DNA from: CAWBBA01 sp963729795
Lineage (GTDB): Bacteria > Desulfobacterota > Desulfomonilia > Desulfomonilales > Desulfomonilaceae
DNA length: 64,000 nucleotides
NCBI GenBank assembly: GCA_963729795.1
Contig: CAVSPC010000046.1
Span: 115,909 to 179,908 of the forward strand
Reading direction: 5' to 3'
This document shows, piece by piece, positions 47,618 through 56,267 of the stretch (position 1 is the first letter of the stretch; each line of letters starts with the position of its first letter). Under the pieces are notes generated by a model, which was given only the letters and a program-made list of their open reading frames with translations, did not search any database and was not told the origin of the DNA. Made by a program: the position numbers and the translations under genes.

Positions 47618-48801
47618 TAGCGGTGCGCGGTGAGAATGGGTCTTAAGCGAAAGATGCGAGGACACTTCTCAGCGACGCAGGATTTCCCTGAAAGCGGTTG
47701 AATCTTCTGAACAGTCTCTCCTTGAATTCACCCAGGGTTATGAAGAATCGATTGTGAGTTGTTTTTCTCCTGGTTTCCTTCCATACGTATTCGGCCGCAT
47801 TGAGTTTCGGGGAGTACGGGGGCAGATAATGGAGTTCAATACGGTCTTGTCTGTCTTTGAGCCACTCTCGCACCTTGGGACCTTTGTGATACTTTGCGTT
47901 ATCCAGGATCATGTGTATCTTCCGACCCTTGTACCTGGAGATGAGCTGGTCCAAGAAGGCCAAGAAACTATCGGTGTTGAACCAGTTGACGAAACGAAAA
48001 TGGAATTTGGGATGTGCGCCGACCGTTACTGCTCCCATCACTTTCAAGGACTTCCTTGTGGGCGGGGTCTTCACCACGCATCCGATCCCTTTCAAAGCCC
48101 AGTGTCGGAAAATGGAGCCCGCTTGTTTAAAGCTCACTTCATCCTGATACATCAGGATGTCTTCGTCTTCTTGGACTTTTTTTTAATCTCAGGCAGTTCC
48201 TCTTCAAGCCACGTGGCCTGCCGCTTCTTGTCGGCTTGAGACGGTTCTTGCCTGGGATATTGAAGTGAAAATCCCAGCTCGTGAAGAAGTCTGCGAATCT
48301 GAGAGGAGCTATATGCAATGTTGAAACGCCGGTTTACCAGGTCTGCAATGATCGGGGCCGTCCAGACTCCGGTGTCCAAGCCACTGTCTTCAGGCCCTTG
48401 TCGAACCATTATGGCAACCTCCCGTTTCTGGTCCAGACTTAACCTGGGCCTTTTCCCTTGGTACGGTCCTCGTACAAGCAAGCCCGTCACGCCTCTGCAT
48501 CTGTACTTTTCTATCCAGCGCTGCACGGTACTCCGGGCCACTTCGAGAATCTGACCAACCTGTTCCAGTGTCTTGCCTTCGTGAACCAGCAAAATCGCTC
48601 TCAGACGAACCCTTGATTCGAGATCTTTCCTCTTCTTGGCTAGATAGCGGTGGCGTACAATGTCATTGTAATCTTCAAGTTCCAGTCTCAATCCACGCTT
48701 GGGCATTGATTCTCCCTCCCATCAATCGATGGCAGGGTCATATCAAATGTCCGGAAAAAAGTCGCGCTGTTTTTCACACTTAATCCCACTGCGCGGCACT
48801 A
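47618..48801 (-). mobile_element. IS630-family insertion sequence
   Basis: About 1.18 kb carrying a transposase split in two frames. Imperfect terminal inverted repeats: TATAGCGGTGCGCGGTGAG at 47618 on the left, and on the right the minus strand reads TATAGTGCCGCGCAGTGGG from 48801. Both ends carry TA next to the flanking TA, as expected for insertion at TA. Joining the flanks recreates the end of the ATPase frame (E-L-A-I-V-K-I-H, stop) overlapping the next gene, so the insertion is younger than the operon. Confidence 0.83.
47643..48706 (-). CDS. IS630 transposase, expressed by a likely programmed -1 frameshift
   Basis: The first frame (48706-48152) carries the helix-turn-helix N-terminus (L-A-K-K-R-K-D-L-E-S-R, then V-A-R-S-T-V-Q-R-W-I). 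The second (48152-47643) is the DDE domain: D in Y-Q-D-E-V-S-F, D in M-I-L-D-N-A-K-Y-H, E in L-N-A-A-E-Y-V-W. At the junction the minus strand has an A8 run (48177-48184). Slipping back one base reads K-K-V-Q-E-D-E-D-I-L-M-Y-Q-D-E, a continuous protein. Downstream, ATCCTGAT and ATCAGGAT can form a stem 18 bases after the slip. Both features are typical of frameshifting in IS elements. Full fusion about 350 residues. Confidence 0.85.
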
Positions 48802-50444
48802 TAGCAAGTTCAGCTTGCTCTTCGAGAAGTTTCATCGTCTCCGGGTCCAAGTCGGAAGTGAAATCAAACATGTCACTCATGAGAATCCCTGTAAATCCCA
48901 ATCCACGAGGGTTCTCAGAGGGTTGCTGCCAATAGCAAATTAGTGACTCGACATCGCGTTTGAGTAAATGAATTTGTTCTTTGACGAGGCTTGCGATGAC
49001 AAGTGGATCATGCGTGGCCATGAGAATCTGGCTGCTCTGCTGCTGAGGAGACTCAGAGTGATTATCGCTCATCACGCTAGTGAGATCTTGTAGATATTTT
49101 ACGCTCCACTGCGGATTCAAGTGAGTATCCGGCTCATCAAGCAGGACGAGTGATTGATGCGATTTCGTAAATCGCATTAGCCCTAAAACCATTAGCAGCT
49201 GCTGCTCACCCTCGCTCAACTCGTTAAACGTAATCGACACCTGCTCCGAGTTGGTCGCTTTCACGCGGACTTGAATTTTTACGTCATGAATCAGCTCAGA
49301 AAAATCGGTGCTTTCCAATGCCAAAAAAAAGGTCCTGGCCTCCTGAAACTGGGCTGCGAATGAATGCAGACTTTCGAGGTCTGGCAAGAAGAAATAGTAG
49401 TGTTTTTCCTTGGTCGTCCGATGCCCATAGCTGACGGTCTGCTCGAGAAACCATGGGTGCGATGGCGTATCGGCGCAGCCGTTCCATGACGTCGCGCATG
49501 ATGCCTCTGGCGCCCCAAAAATCCGCCGCCTTGCTTCCGCGCCTGGCCCAACGCGGCTTGCGAATAATAAAGAGAGCTGATTCAAAGTCAACGATCCGCA
49601 AGCGTTCCTCTAGAAAATCACTTATTTTCGGATCCTCCTTGTACGAGAATGCGAGCAGCACGTATTTCGAATGATGAGTCTCGGCACAAAAGAACCGTCG
49701 CTTCGCAAGTAATCCCGGCCAGATGCTTGGATCGTCTGTCTTCGCCTTCAGCAAGCGATGATAATGGGTTTGCTTCATTGGGAGAAAGTGTTCACAGAGG
49801 CGGTTGGTAGGACCCGAGTAGTAGCCGAAAACAAAGCGGGGCAAGACCAACTGCTGACGCTTGATGGGCTCAAGTTTTACTTCGTCCTCTGCTCTCTTAG
49901 AAATTGGCCCTCTTCTCAATTCTGGCCGCTTCATTTCCTCGGGTCGCCATGTGACCTCTATCATGTGTCCGTCAATTTCATAGCTGAGTAGGTAGCCGTT
50001 CATGGGCTTGTGAGGCCAGCGGTTCTCGTCACACCAAACGTGCAGGTCACGAAAGATTATGACGAGCGCCTCAAATAAATTGGACTTACCCGTGCCGTTC
50101 CATCCGAGAAAGATATCCACTGAATGCGCAGGATCGAAGCGAACAGTGTAATTCGTAAGATTCTTAAAATCCTCCAGCCATAGCTTGATTAGTCGGAATC
50201 GACCTTTCGGCTCACTTGGCTTTTCTTTGGGAATTTCAATCGGTTTCTGGGACTCATGATTCCTCTGTGCTGCTTCTTGAAAGGCATTTCGTGCGACTGA
50301 TGTGACGCGCAATCCTTCATAGAACTGCACGACATGATCCGGGCCGAACCCTGCTTCATCGAATAGGCGACGAGCATCAGTTGTTTGCCCAATTCTTTCC
50401 CAGGCAGCAGTGAGCGATTCGGATGACGGTGGTTGCTTTTCCAT
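48743..50444 (-). pseudogene. Restriction-associated AAA ATPase (PtuA-like), frameshifted, 3' end altered by IS630
   Basis: An AAA-type ATPase of about 560 residues in two frames. From ATG 50444: helical N-terminus, Walker A G-W-N-G-T-G-K-S near residue 115. The frame changes near 49444-49456. The second frame continues with L-S-E-G-E-Q-Q-L-L (ABC-type signature), Walker B L-V-L-L-D-E-P-D-T-H-L-N-P and the H-loop M-A-T-H-D-P. The IS630 insertion replaces the last four residues (V-K-I-H) by about 18 IS-encoded ones. Such ATPases pair with HNH proteins in defence loci. The frameshift may be a sequencing error. An upstream GTG at 50558 extends the N-terminus but lacks support. Confidence 0.8.
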
Positions 50445-50702
50445 AGAAACGCCGTCACGGATGTCCCACAAGCCGATCCGGCTTCGGTCCCAGACTTGCG
50501 CTTTGCCTACATGCAGGGTGCCGACGGATGAAGAGCCAAGAGCTTCAACGACGGGCACGTGGACAGGCAGAGCTTGTCAAAAAGTCGGCATCAGAGCACG
50601 CATGAACAGGTGCCTCCAGGGCTATGCATCATGCAACACAAAAACGCTTTCGAGTTCCTGGTCCAATCAGTCAATGCACACCGCCAAGGACTCTGTCATC
50701 CC

Positions 50703-52292
50703 TCACTCGTCAGCCTCTCCCGCTGAACGATTACGACTTCTCTTCTTTCTTGCCGATGGTAGTGCTCGGCGTGCCCGTTTCCGCTCGGCTTCGTTGAGCG
50801 CTTTCGCGGCCCGGATGCGTTCCAACAACACTGAAGCCGGTTCATCGTTCGGATCTTGAGGCACGAGGTCGCCGGCAAAAGCTTCGTGCAGGAGTAATTG
50901 GCGCGCTGCGCTGGACTGTTCGAGCTGCGTTTCCAGCGTGGTGGCTAACCGGTCTGCCTCCGATAGAAGAAGCTCCACTTTACGGACGATTTCGGTTTGC
51001 TCGTCGCACGGCGGTATTGGTATAGTAAGCGAGGCAACGGAAGCCGTGTTGAAATGTGTCAGTGCAACTCCTACCTTGCCCGTATCGATCTGCATGTGGG
51101 CAGCCGAGTTCATGTAAAATGCAATGAAATGTGGCTCCACCAGTGGGCTTTGGATCAACACGAGATCCGAGCAGTTTGCCTCTCCAAGACTATCAGGAAT
51201 CACACAAGCAGTACCAACGGAACCAGATCTCACGACAACCACGTCCCCAGGAAGTACCCGCGACTTGACCAACCGCGCGTGAAATGCTGGACTAATAAAC
51301 AAAAGGCCCCTTGGCTCAAAGCGGTTTGGACGTACGTTTCTGGGAACGGAGGAACGGGACTCCCGATTGCACGTATTCATGCTTCATGGAGCCAACGTGA
51401 CCGACAGTGACACGCGTGCTGACTTGTTCGATGGTCGCCCAAGTCCAACCAGATGGCAATTTGCGCAATTTTTGGGTGATCACCGGCGTTGGTTCAGGAT
51501 AGCGAGATTTCCATTCATTGTCTTTGGGCACGGCGCCTTTTGCGCGAAGGCGCTGCAACTCAGCTTCCTCCCAACGGGCGCGACGGGTGGCTAAAAGACG
51601 CTGTAACAGGGCTTCGCCAGTTTATGTGTTTCTCTGTTTGCTTTTCTCCTGGACTTCGCGCCAACCGCAAGTGAGTTCGCCAGCAACGGCATCATTGAGG
51701 ATTGCAACTCGGTAATCATCTATTCCTTCCCTCGCTCGGCGGGCTGCCTTTTCAGCTCGCTCCATTCCTGATATCGTCGAGTTCAGCTTTGCTACAATTC
51801 TTTGCTGCTCACGGGTGGGCGGAAGCAGGAATTCGTAATTCAGTAGGTAGTTTAAAGGAACGCGCTTATGGCCGACTCCACCGGCCATCTGACGTTCTGC
51901 ATTCTTGCGCAGAGAACGCTGGAGCAGAAAATGAAGTAGAAATTGAGATAACAGGCCGTCGTAAGGCCGGAAGACGATGAACTCTGTGGACCCGTAACCA
52001 AGGCCATTCTCTAGGCCCGTCGCCAATGCAATCTTACCGTTCTCCATGCAGGGCGTAATCTTTGCGAATATAACATCATTCTCTTTGAAGGGTGTGTAGC
52101 CCCTCACAACGGCTCCAAGTAATCGAATTTCTGAGGCATCGAGCCGACCCGTTTCTTCTTCGACGCCGCCATCGGTACGAAGCTGACTTCGGTGTGATCA
52201 GGCGGAAGATGCTCTAATGGCGGTCTTGGGTTGATGGCACAAACTTCACCCAGCGTGGTCTTTACCCATCCCTTTGGTAGGTCTTCAAGCAT
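50703..52292 (-). pseudogene. hsdS: Type I specificity subunit HsdS, broken by two indels and an in-frame stop
   Basis: All parts of an HsdS are present in pieces: TRD1 from ATG 52292 (L-P-K-G-W-V-K-T-T-L-G-E), CR1 (R-E-Q-Q-R-I-V-A-K-L-N), TRD2 (L-P-S-G-W-T-W-A-T-I-E) and CR2 (D-E-Q-T-E-I-V-R-K-V-E-L-L). One base is missing near 52104-52112, an in-frame TAA occurs at 51622-51624 between CR1 and TRD2, and one extra base lies near 51332-51345. The TAA is not a recoding codon. Three separate lesions in one gene suggest real decay, although the indels could be errors. The modification complex could not find its DNA site without a working HsdS. Confidence 0.88.
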
Positions 52293-52602
52293 TAATTAGT
52301 GCCGCCTTTGGGCTTCGGGCATTGCATTTCCTGCGATCAGTGACAGCAGGCGGAAAAGATTTGCATAGCACAGAAGAGTTGGCTGGAACACGTGGCCGTC
52401 GGCTGCAACTGACCGTATTCCCTGTCAGGTTAAGACTTACCTCACCGTGGAGTTTCCGGTCAAGCAGCAGCGGCGAAGTATGAAGTAACAGCCCTTGTCG
52501 ACTGCATGATCGTGGACCGGCCATCTCTGCAAGGTCTAAATGCGCGTAAAGAGCAGCGGCCCTTGAGGCACTGACGAAGCGAGGTATGGAATAATCAGCC
52601 AT
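52285..52602 (-). pseudogene. Degraded RelE/ParE-like toxin remnant
   Basis: The frame from ATG 52602 begins M-A-D-Y-S-I and includes R-K-L-H-G-E, both RelE-like, but the rest does not follow the fold and drifts into low-complexity sequence. Together with the overlapping antitoxin frame it looks like an inactivated toxin-antitoxin pair beside hsdS. Low confidence. Confidence 0.4.
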
Positions 52603-52821
52603 TCCGGTTCAGTTTGCCCTTTTGGCGCAGCCGTTTCTTAACGGCATCCAAAGACTCGCGCGGTTCGTTCTGTCGCTCACGGGCCAGGATGGCGTCGTAT
52701 AGATCCTCCCTAAATCGCCGTACTTCTTGAGATCAATTAGTACCGCCTTCTTTTCTCCTTTATCATCCACAAGAAACTGAATACCTTTCACGGAAGACTT
52801 CCTTGGGGAAATTCCTAACAC
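52595..52821 (-). pseudogene. Antitoxin-like small gene with a frameshift
   Basis: From GTG 52821, K-G-I-Q-F-L-V-D-D-K-G-E-K-K-A-V-L-I-D reads like a prevent-host-death-type antitoxin. Near 52706-52715 one base appears missing. The other frame continues E-D-L-Y-D-A-I-L-A-R-E-R-Q-N-E-P-R-E-S-L and ends at 52595, overlapping the RelE-like ATG by eight bases. Order antitoxin then toxin fits a TA operon. Confidence 0.5.
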
Positions 52822-52824
52822 GCT

Positions 52825-53578
52825 TTAGGTCATATTGCAGACGATCTCCTGTATCAGTTTCCTCGAAGATTCCAGAACTTCATTCTCCAACTCCAGCGTC
52901 ACTGTTCCGTTGTAGCCTTTATTCATCAGGGCACCGAATATCTTTTGAAAATCAATAATTCCCTCTCCGATAGGGAGATGCAGATCATCTTTCACACCGC
53001 GCCCCCCTCTATTGTCGTGAACGTGAATGTGTTTTATGGAAGCAGAAAGTCTCTCGATGATGTCGAACGACGTGTTGGTGCTTGCAAGCAGTTGTCCGTG
53101 CCCAATGTCAAGGGTCAGGCCGAGATCCGGGACAGCTTCCAATACTGGCCCCAGATCCGCTGCGGTTTCGGAAAGGTTTTCGAGACCTATGAGTACACCG
53201 TTTTCGCTGGCATAGGCGCAGATAGCTGTCAAGAAACTCCGCTTCTCCTCGCGCGCTTCCGAATTCACGAAGCGAGGATCCAGCCAGAGATGGATAGTGA
53301 GGAACTCTATTTTCAGCTCACGTGCGACGTCTACGGTTTTCTGTGAGCGCTGGATAGTAAATCTCCCACAAGTGCTTGATATCGTTTGGAGGACCTTCTT
53401 GAGGACCGTGAGCAATTAGAAAGAAGCCTGAATCAAACTGATTAGTGATCCCTGAGTCAAGCCAATAATCCCTCGATTCGGCATTTCGTAGGATAATCTC
53501 GCCCAAGTCAAATTTCAGACCTTGAAGGTACTCAATATCATCCAGGGATTTAACATGGCCTCCGTACAGCATAGCCAT
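52825..53578 (-). pseudogene. Sugar-phosphate isomerase/epimerase (AP endonuclease 2-like TIM barrel), frameshifted
   Basis: A TIM-barrel protein of about 250 residues in two frames: from ATG 53578 (F-L-I-A-H-G-P-Q-E-G), with a one-base shift near 53335-53350. The second frame has T-V-D-V-A-R-E-L, I-G-L-E-N-L-S-E, L-T-L-D-I-G-H and I-K-H-I-H-V-H-D-N-R-G, the metal-binding Glu/His/Asp set of xylose isomerase-like TIM barrels. Substrate unknown. Restoring one base gives a continuous protein. Confidence 0.75.
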
Positions 53579-53624
53579 ACCTGCCCGAAAACTAGTATTC
53601 AGACAAAGGCGGCGGAATGGAATC

Positions 53625-53822
53625 CTTCACCGCGGAGTGCGCGGAGATCGCAGAGATGAAAAACGGCTTGTAATTCTCCACCTGACCCTTAGGAGCTGTC
53701 ATGCCTGCGTTGTCTTCGCACCATCTCGCTGGGCCACGAACATGAATGCGATGTGCCACAACTCATGGAAATTCAGGGGAAAATAGAAGGCTCTGTGTTC
53801 TCTGCACTCTCAGCGTTGAGTC
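53625..53822. repeat. Repeat-like DNA between the isomerase and ahbC genes
   Basis: A segment CACCGCGGAGTGCGCGGAG with GCAGAGATGAAAA lies near 53627, and a matching complementary-style segment CTCTGTGTTCTCTGCACTC near 53790. This is the common 'CGCGGAGA...CAGAGAA' intergenic repeat style. No gene is seen in the gap. Confidence 0.5.
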
Positions 53823-55007
53823 TTATTCCAATCCAATTTCTTCGTCCGTCAGATAACAGGCCGGGTCCGGTGCCCACACATCTCCGAAGATCGCTTCCGC
53901 CCGGACTCTGAAGTTGCCTCCGCAGATGTCCAGCCAGCGGCACCGGGCACAACGCCCTTTCACGTGCCGTTTCTTTTCTTTGAGTTTCATCAACAGCTCG
54001 TCTGATGGATCTGTCCAAATCTCGCTGAACGGGCGTTGACGAACGTTTCCAAACGAGTGGTGGCGCCAGAATTGGTCCGCGTGAACAGCTCCGTCCCAGG
54101 ACACGCAGCCGATACCTCTGCCGGAATTGTTGCCTTCGTTCATCTCAAGGAGTTGCAAAACTTCCGCGGCTCGCTTCGGATCTTCTCTCGTCAAACGGAG
54201 GTATGTGTATGGTCCGTCCGCATGATTGTCCACAGTGAGGACTTCGACCGGCTGCCCCTTTTCGTGAAGCATCCTGGTGCGATCAAGGATAAGATCCACC
54301 ACTTCCCTGGTTCGCTCGTGATCGAGGTCTTCGTTGACGAGTTCGGTGCCTCGGCCGGCATACACCAGATGATAAAAACAGATCCTCGGGATCCCTTTTT
54401 CTTCCACGAGATCGAAGATTCCGGGGATATCCTGGAAATTCCGCTTGTTGACGGTGAATCTCAACCCCACCTTCAAGCCTACGGCCTGGCAGTTCTTGAT
54501 TGCCGCCATGACTCGCGAAAATGTGCCGGGAATTCCCCGGAAAGCATCATGGACCTCCTGAAGGCCGTCCAGACTGATGCCCACATAAGACAAACCGATA
54601 TCTTTGAGTTTTTCAGCCAGAGCAGGGGTGATGAAGGTACCGTTTGTCGAGAGGACCGCTCTCCTGCCTTGCTGCGTCGCGTAACTGATCAAATCAAGGA
54701 TGTCAGGGCGGATTAGAGGCTCTCCGCCTGAGAATAGAATGACCGGCGACCCGAACCGGGCGAGGTCGTCAATCAGGCTCTTCCCCTCCTCAAAAGAGAG
54801 CTCACCGCTGTAATCGCGGTCCTCGGATTGAGAGTAGCAATGAACGCATCGGAGGTTGCAGCGACGGGTCACGTTCCATACTACGACCGGCTTTTTGTCA
54901 ATGGAGAACTGTAGCAGGTGAGAGGGGAGATCTTCGGACCGGCGTGCGTAGCGCAAAGGATCGGAGGCTTCCACCGCGCCGCAATACAATTTTGAAATTC
55001 CAATCAT
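53823..55007 (-). CDS. ahbC: 12,18-didecarboxysiroheme deacetylase (radical SAM/SPASM)
   Basis: A 394-residue radical SAM enzyme of the siroheme-dependent (alternative) heme pathway, removing acetate side chains to give iron-coproporphyrin III. N-terminal M-I-G-I-S-K-L-Y-C-G is an AhbC hallmark. The radical SAM cluster is C-N-L-R-C-V-H-C near residue 53. The SPASM region has C-V-S-W-D-G near 290 and the C-A-R-C-R-W-L-D-I-C-G-G-N-F cluster near 350, with a final Cys at C-Y-L. Start ATG 55007 has GAGG upstream. Divergent from marR across about 120 bases. Presence supports a sulfate-reducer-like lineage. Confidence 0.93.
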   Translation of the reverse strand: MIGISKLYCGAVEASDPLRYARRSEDLPSHLLQFSIDKKPVVVWNVTRRCNLRCVHCYSQSEDRDYSGELSFEEGKSLIDDLARFGSPVILFSGGEPLIRPDILDLISYATQQGRRAVLSTNGTFITPALAEKLKDIGLSYVGISLDGLQEVHDAFRGIPGTFSRVMAAIKNCQAVGLKVGLRFTVNKRNFQDIPGIFDLVEEKGIPRICFYHLVYAGRGTELVNEDLDHERTREVVDLILDRTRMLHEKGQPVEVLTVDNHADGPYTYLRLTREDPKRAAEVLQLLEMNEGNNSGRGIGCVSWDGAVHADQFWRHHSFGNVRQRPFSEIWTDPSDELLMKLKEKKRHVKGRCARCRWLDICGGNFRVRAEAIFGDVWAPDPACYLTDEEIGLE

Positions 55008-55092
55008 GCGAGACCTCATGTCTGAGACTTGAGAATAAGGATAACGCGTATAATGATCTCTTGCAACCGAAGTAAGTGGACTGAATCAGTAC

Positions 55093-55121
55093 TTGACATT
55101 GCTGCTTTTAGATACTAAAAA
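55093..55121 (+). promoter_or_regulatory. marR promoter overlapping an operator
   Basis: TTGACA at 55093-55098, 17-base spacer, then TAAAAA at 55116-55121. The inferred transcription start falls near 55127-55129, which is the ATG itself, so the mRNA could be leaderless; no Shine-Dalgarno is present before the ATG. The inverted repeat at 55106-55120 covers the spacer and -10 box. Confidence 0.45.
55106..55120. promoter_or_regulatory. Candidate MarR operator 1
   Basis: Perfect inverted repeat TTTTAG-ATA-CTAAAA in the marR promoter. A near-copy with the same spacing precedes the MerB-like gene (55595-55609). Autoregulation by the MarR protein is inferred. Confidence 0.6.
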
Positions 55122-55127
55122 CATCCC

Positions 55128-55577
55128 ATGTCCCTGGAATCGCAGAACCTGGCTGAACGGATTCGCCGCATTATCAACCGGCTGATATTCTTGGAAAAGC
55201 GTAGCGTTTTTCAGCAAGAAGGGGTGCGGCTCCATCCCTCGGAAATCCATTTGATGCAGGTCATAAAGGAACAACCGGACCTGAATGCGAGCGAGATGGC
55301 TCAGCAGCTTGCAGTCAGCAATGGTGCGGTGTCCCAAACCTTAGCCCGACTCGAAAGAAAAGGGGTTATCACGAAGGCGAAAGATCCCTCCCTCAAGAAC
55401 AGAGTAACTGCGATGTTTACTGAGCCTGGACGGATGGCTATCCAGCGTTTTGAGGAAGAGCGGGCCTCGTCTGTGAGGTCTTTCTCTAACTACCTTGCCA
55501 GTCTCTCTGAATGGGAAAAGGAAGCGATCGACAGCTTCCTTTCGCACATGGAAGAGTTTCTCGCAGAGTTAGAGTAA
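55128..55577 (+). CDS. MarR-family transcriptional regulator
   Basis: A 149-residue winged-helix dimer protein: P-S-E-I-H-L-M-Q-V-I, then recognition helix region N-A-S-E-M-A-Q-Q-L-A-V-S-N-G-A-V-S-Q-T-L-A-R-L-E-R-K-G near residues 54-80, and wing. N- and C-terminal helices would form the dimer. No metal-binding Cys. It is divergent from ahbC and 87 bases upstream of the MerB-like selenoprotein gene. Candidate operators lie before both marR and the merB-like gene. A repressor role in organometal or thiol stress is inferred from context. Confidence 0.93.
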   Translation: MSLESQNLAERIRRIINRLIFLEKRSVFQQEGVRLHPSEIHLMQVIKEQPDLNASEMAQQLAVSNGAVSQTLARLERKGVITKAKDPSLKNRVTAMFTEPGRMAIQRFEEERASSVRSFSNYLASLSEWEKEAIDSFLSHMEEFLAELE

Positions 55578-55594
55578 TTTTTTTTGAGTTGTGT

Positions 55595-55609
55595 TTATAG
55601 CATCTAAAA
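55595..55609. promoter_or_regulatory. Candidate MarR operator 2, before the MerB-like gene
   Basis: TTATAG-CAT-CTAAAA has the same layout as operator 1 (six, three, six) and differs in one base of the arm (and in the spacer). It lies in the 87-base gap ahead of the MerB-like gene, about 56 bases before its start. Confidence 0.55.
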
Positions 55610-55664
55610 CCAAAATCACTACGTTTTCTGGACTTAACCTCAAAAAGAGATGAAAGGAGCGAGC

Positions 55665-56267
55665 ATGCGTAACAAACTGATGGCGGGGGTGTGGCGCTAC
55701 ATCCTGGGTGTTCCGCCGTTTCTCTGGGAGAAACAAATTCAGAGGGCTGTCCGCAAAGTGGAACGTTCCACTCGATTCATGACCGCGGAGCACAGGCTGG
55801 TTCATCACTACGTGGTCAAAGAGTTGCCGCGCTACGGTAGGCCCATGCCTCCGGACTTGGTGGCCCGGGAATTGAATCTGGCTTCCGGGCGTGTGGTGGA
55901 GATACTGGAAGACTTAGAAAGACACCTGACCTTCGTGTACAGGGACAAGGAGGGAAAAGTGATCTGGGCTTATCCGGTGACGGTGGAAAAAACGCCCCAT
56001 TCGCTGACCTTCCATTCAGGAGAAGAGATATACGCTGCTTGAGCGGTAGATGCATTCGCGACGCCCTTCGTGCAGGGGCGACTCAGGGGTGAGGCAGTGT
56101 CTGTGGGCCTGGTATCTGAATGCGCCCATTGCAAGCGAACCATGCGTATGGAGATCGACGGCGAAATGAATTGCAGGTGTCAGGATGGGGATTGCCATCC
56201 CATAATTTTCGTTCCTGAAGTGGATTTTCAAACTCTGAAAGATCCAAGCATAATAGATTCGTTTTGA
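55665..56267 (+). CDS. MerB-like (alkylmercury lyase family) protein with UGA-encoded selenocysteine at the catalytic position
   Basis: Start ATG 55665 follows AAAGGAG. An in-frame TGA at 56040-56042 is codon 126, and the same frame continues to a TGA at 56265, giving 200 residues. The N-terminal half has a winged-helix (L-V-H-H-Y-V-V-K-E-L...L-A-S-G-R-V-V) and the strand Y-P-V-T-V, as in MerB. The core reads I-Y-A-A-U-A-V-D-A-F, equivalent to MerB Y-A-W-C-A-L-D: U126 sits at Cys96 and D129 at Asp99. After it come C153-x-x-C156, C170-x-C172 and C177; the MerB Cys159 position is not conserved. Sec would replace the catalytic thiol. Substrate (organomercurial, or another) is inferred, not shown. 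Confidence 0.82.
56062..56080 (+). promoter_or_regulatory. Candidate SECIS hairpin of the MerB-like gene
   Basis: CGCCC at 56062-56066 pairs with GGGCG at 56076-56080 around a nine-base loop containing G. The stem starts 20 bases after the UGA, inside the coding region, as in bacterial SECIS elements. Perfect 5-bp pairing, though short. Confidence 0.5.

Noticed and set aside
51622..51624. In-frame stop in hsdS considered as recoding
   Set aside because: It is TAA, not TGA, and the gene has two further indels, so it reads as decay and not selenocysteine.
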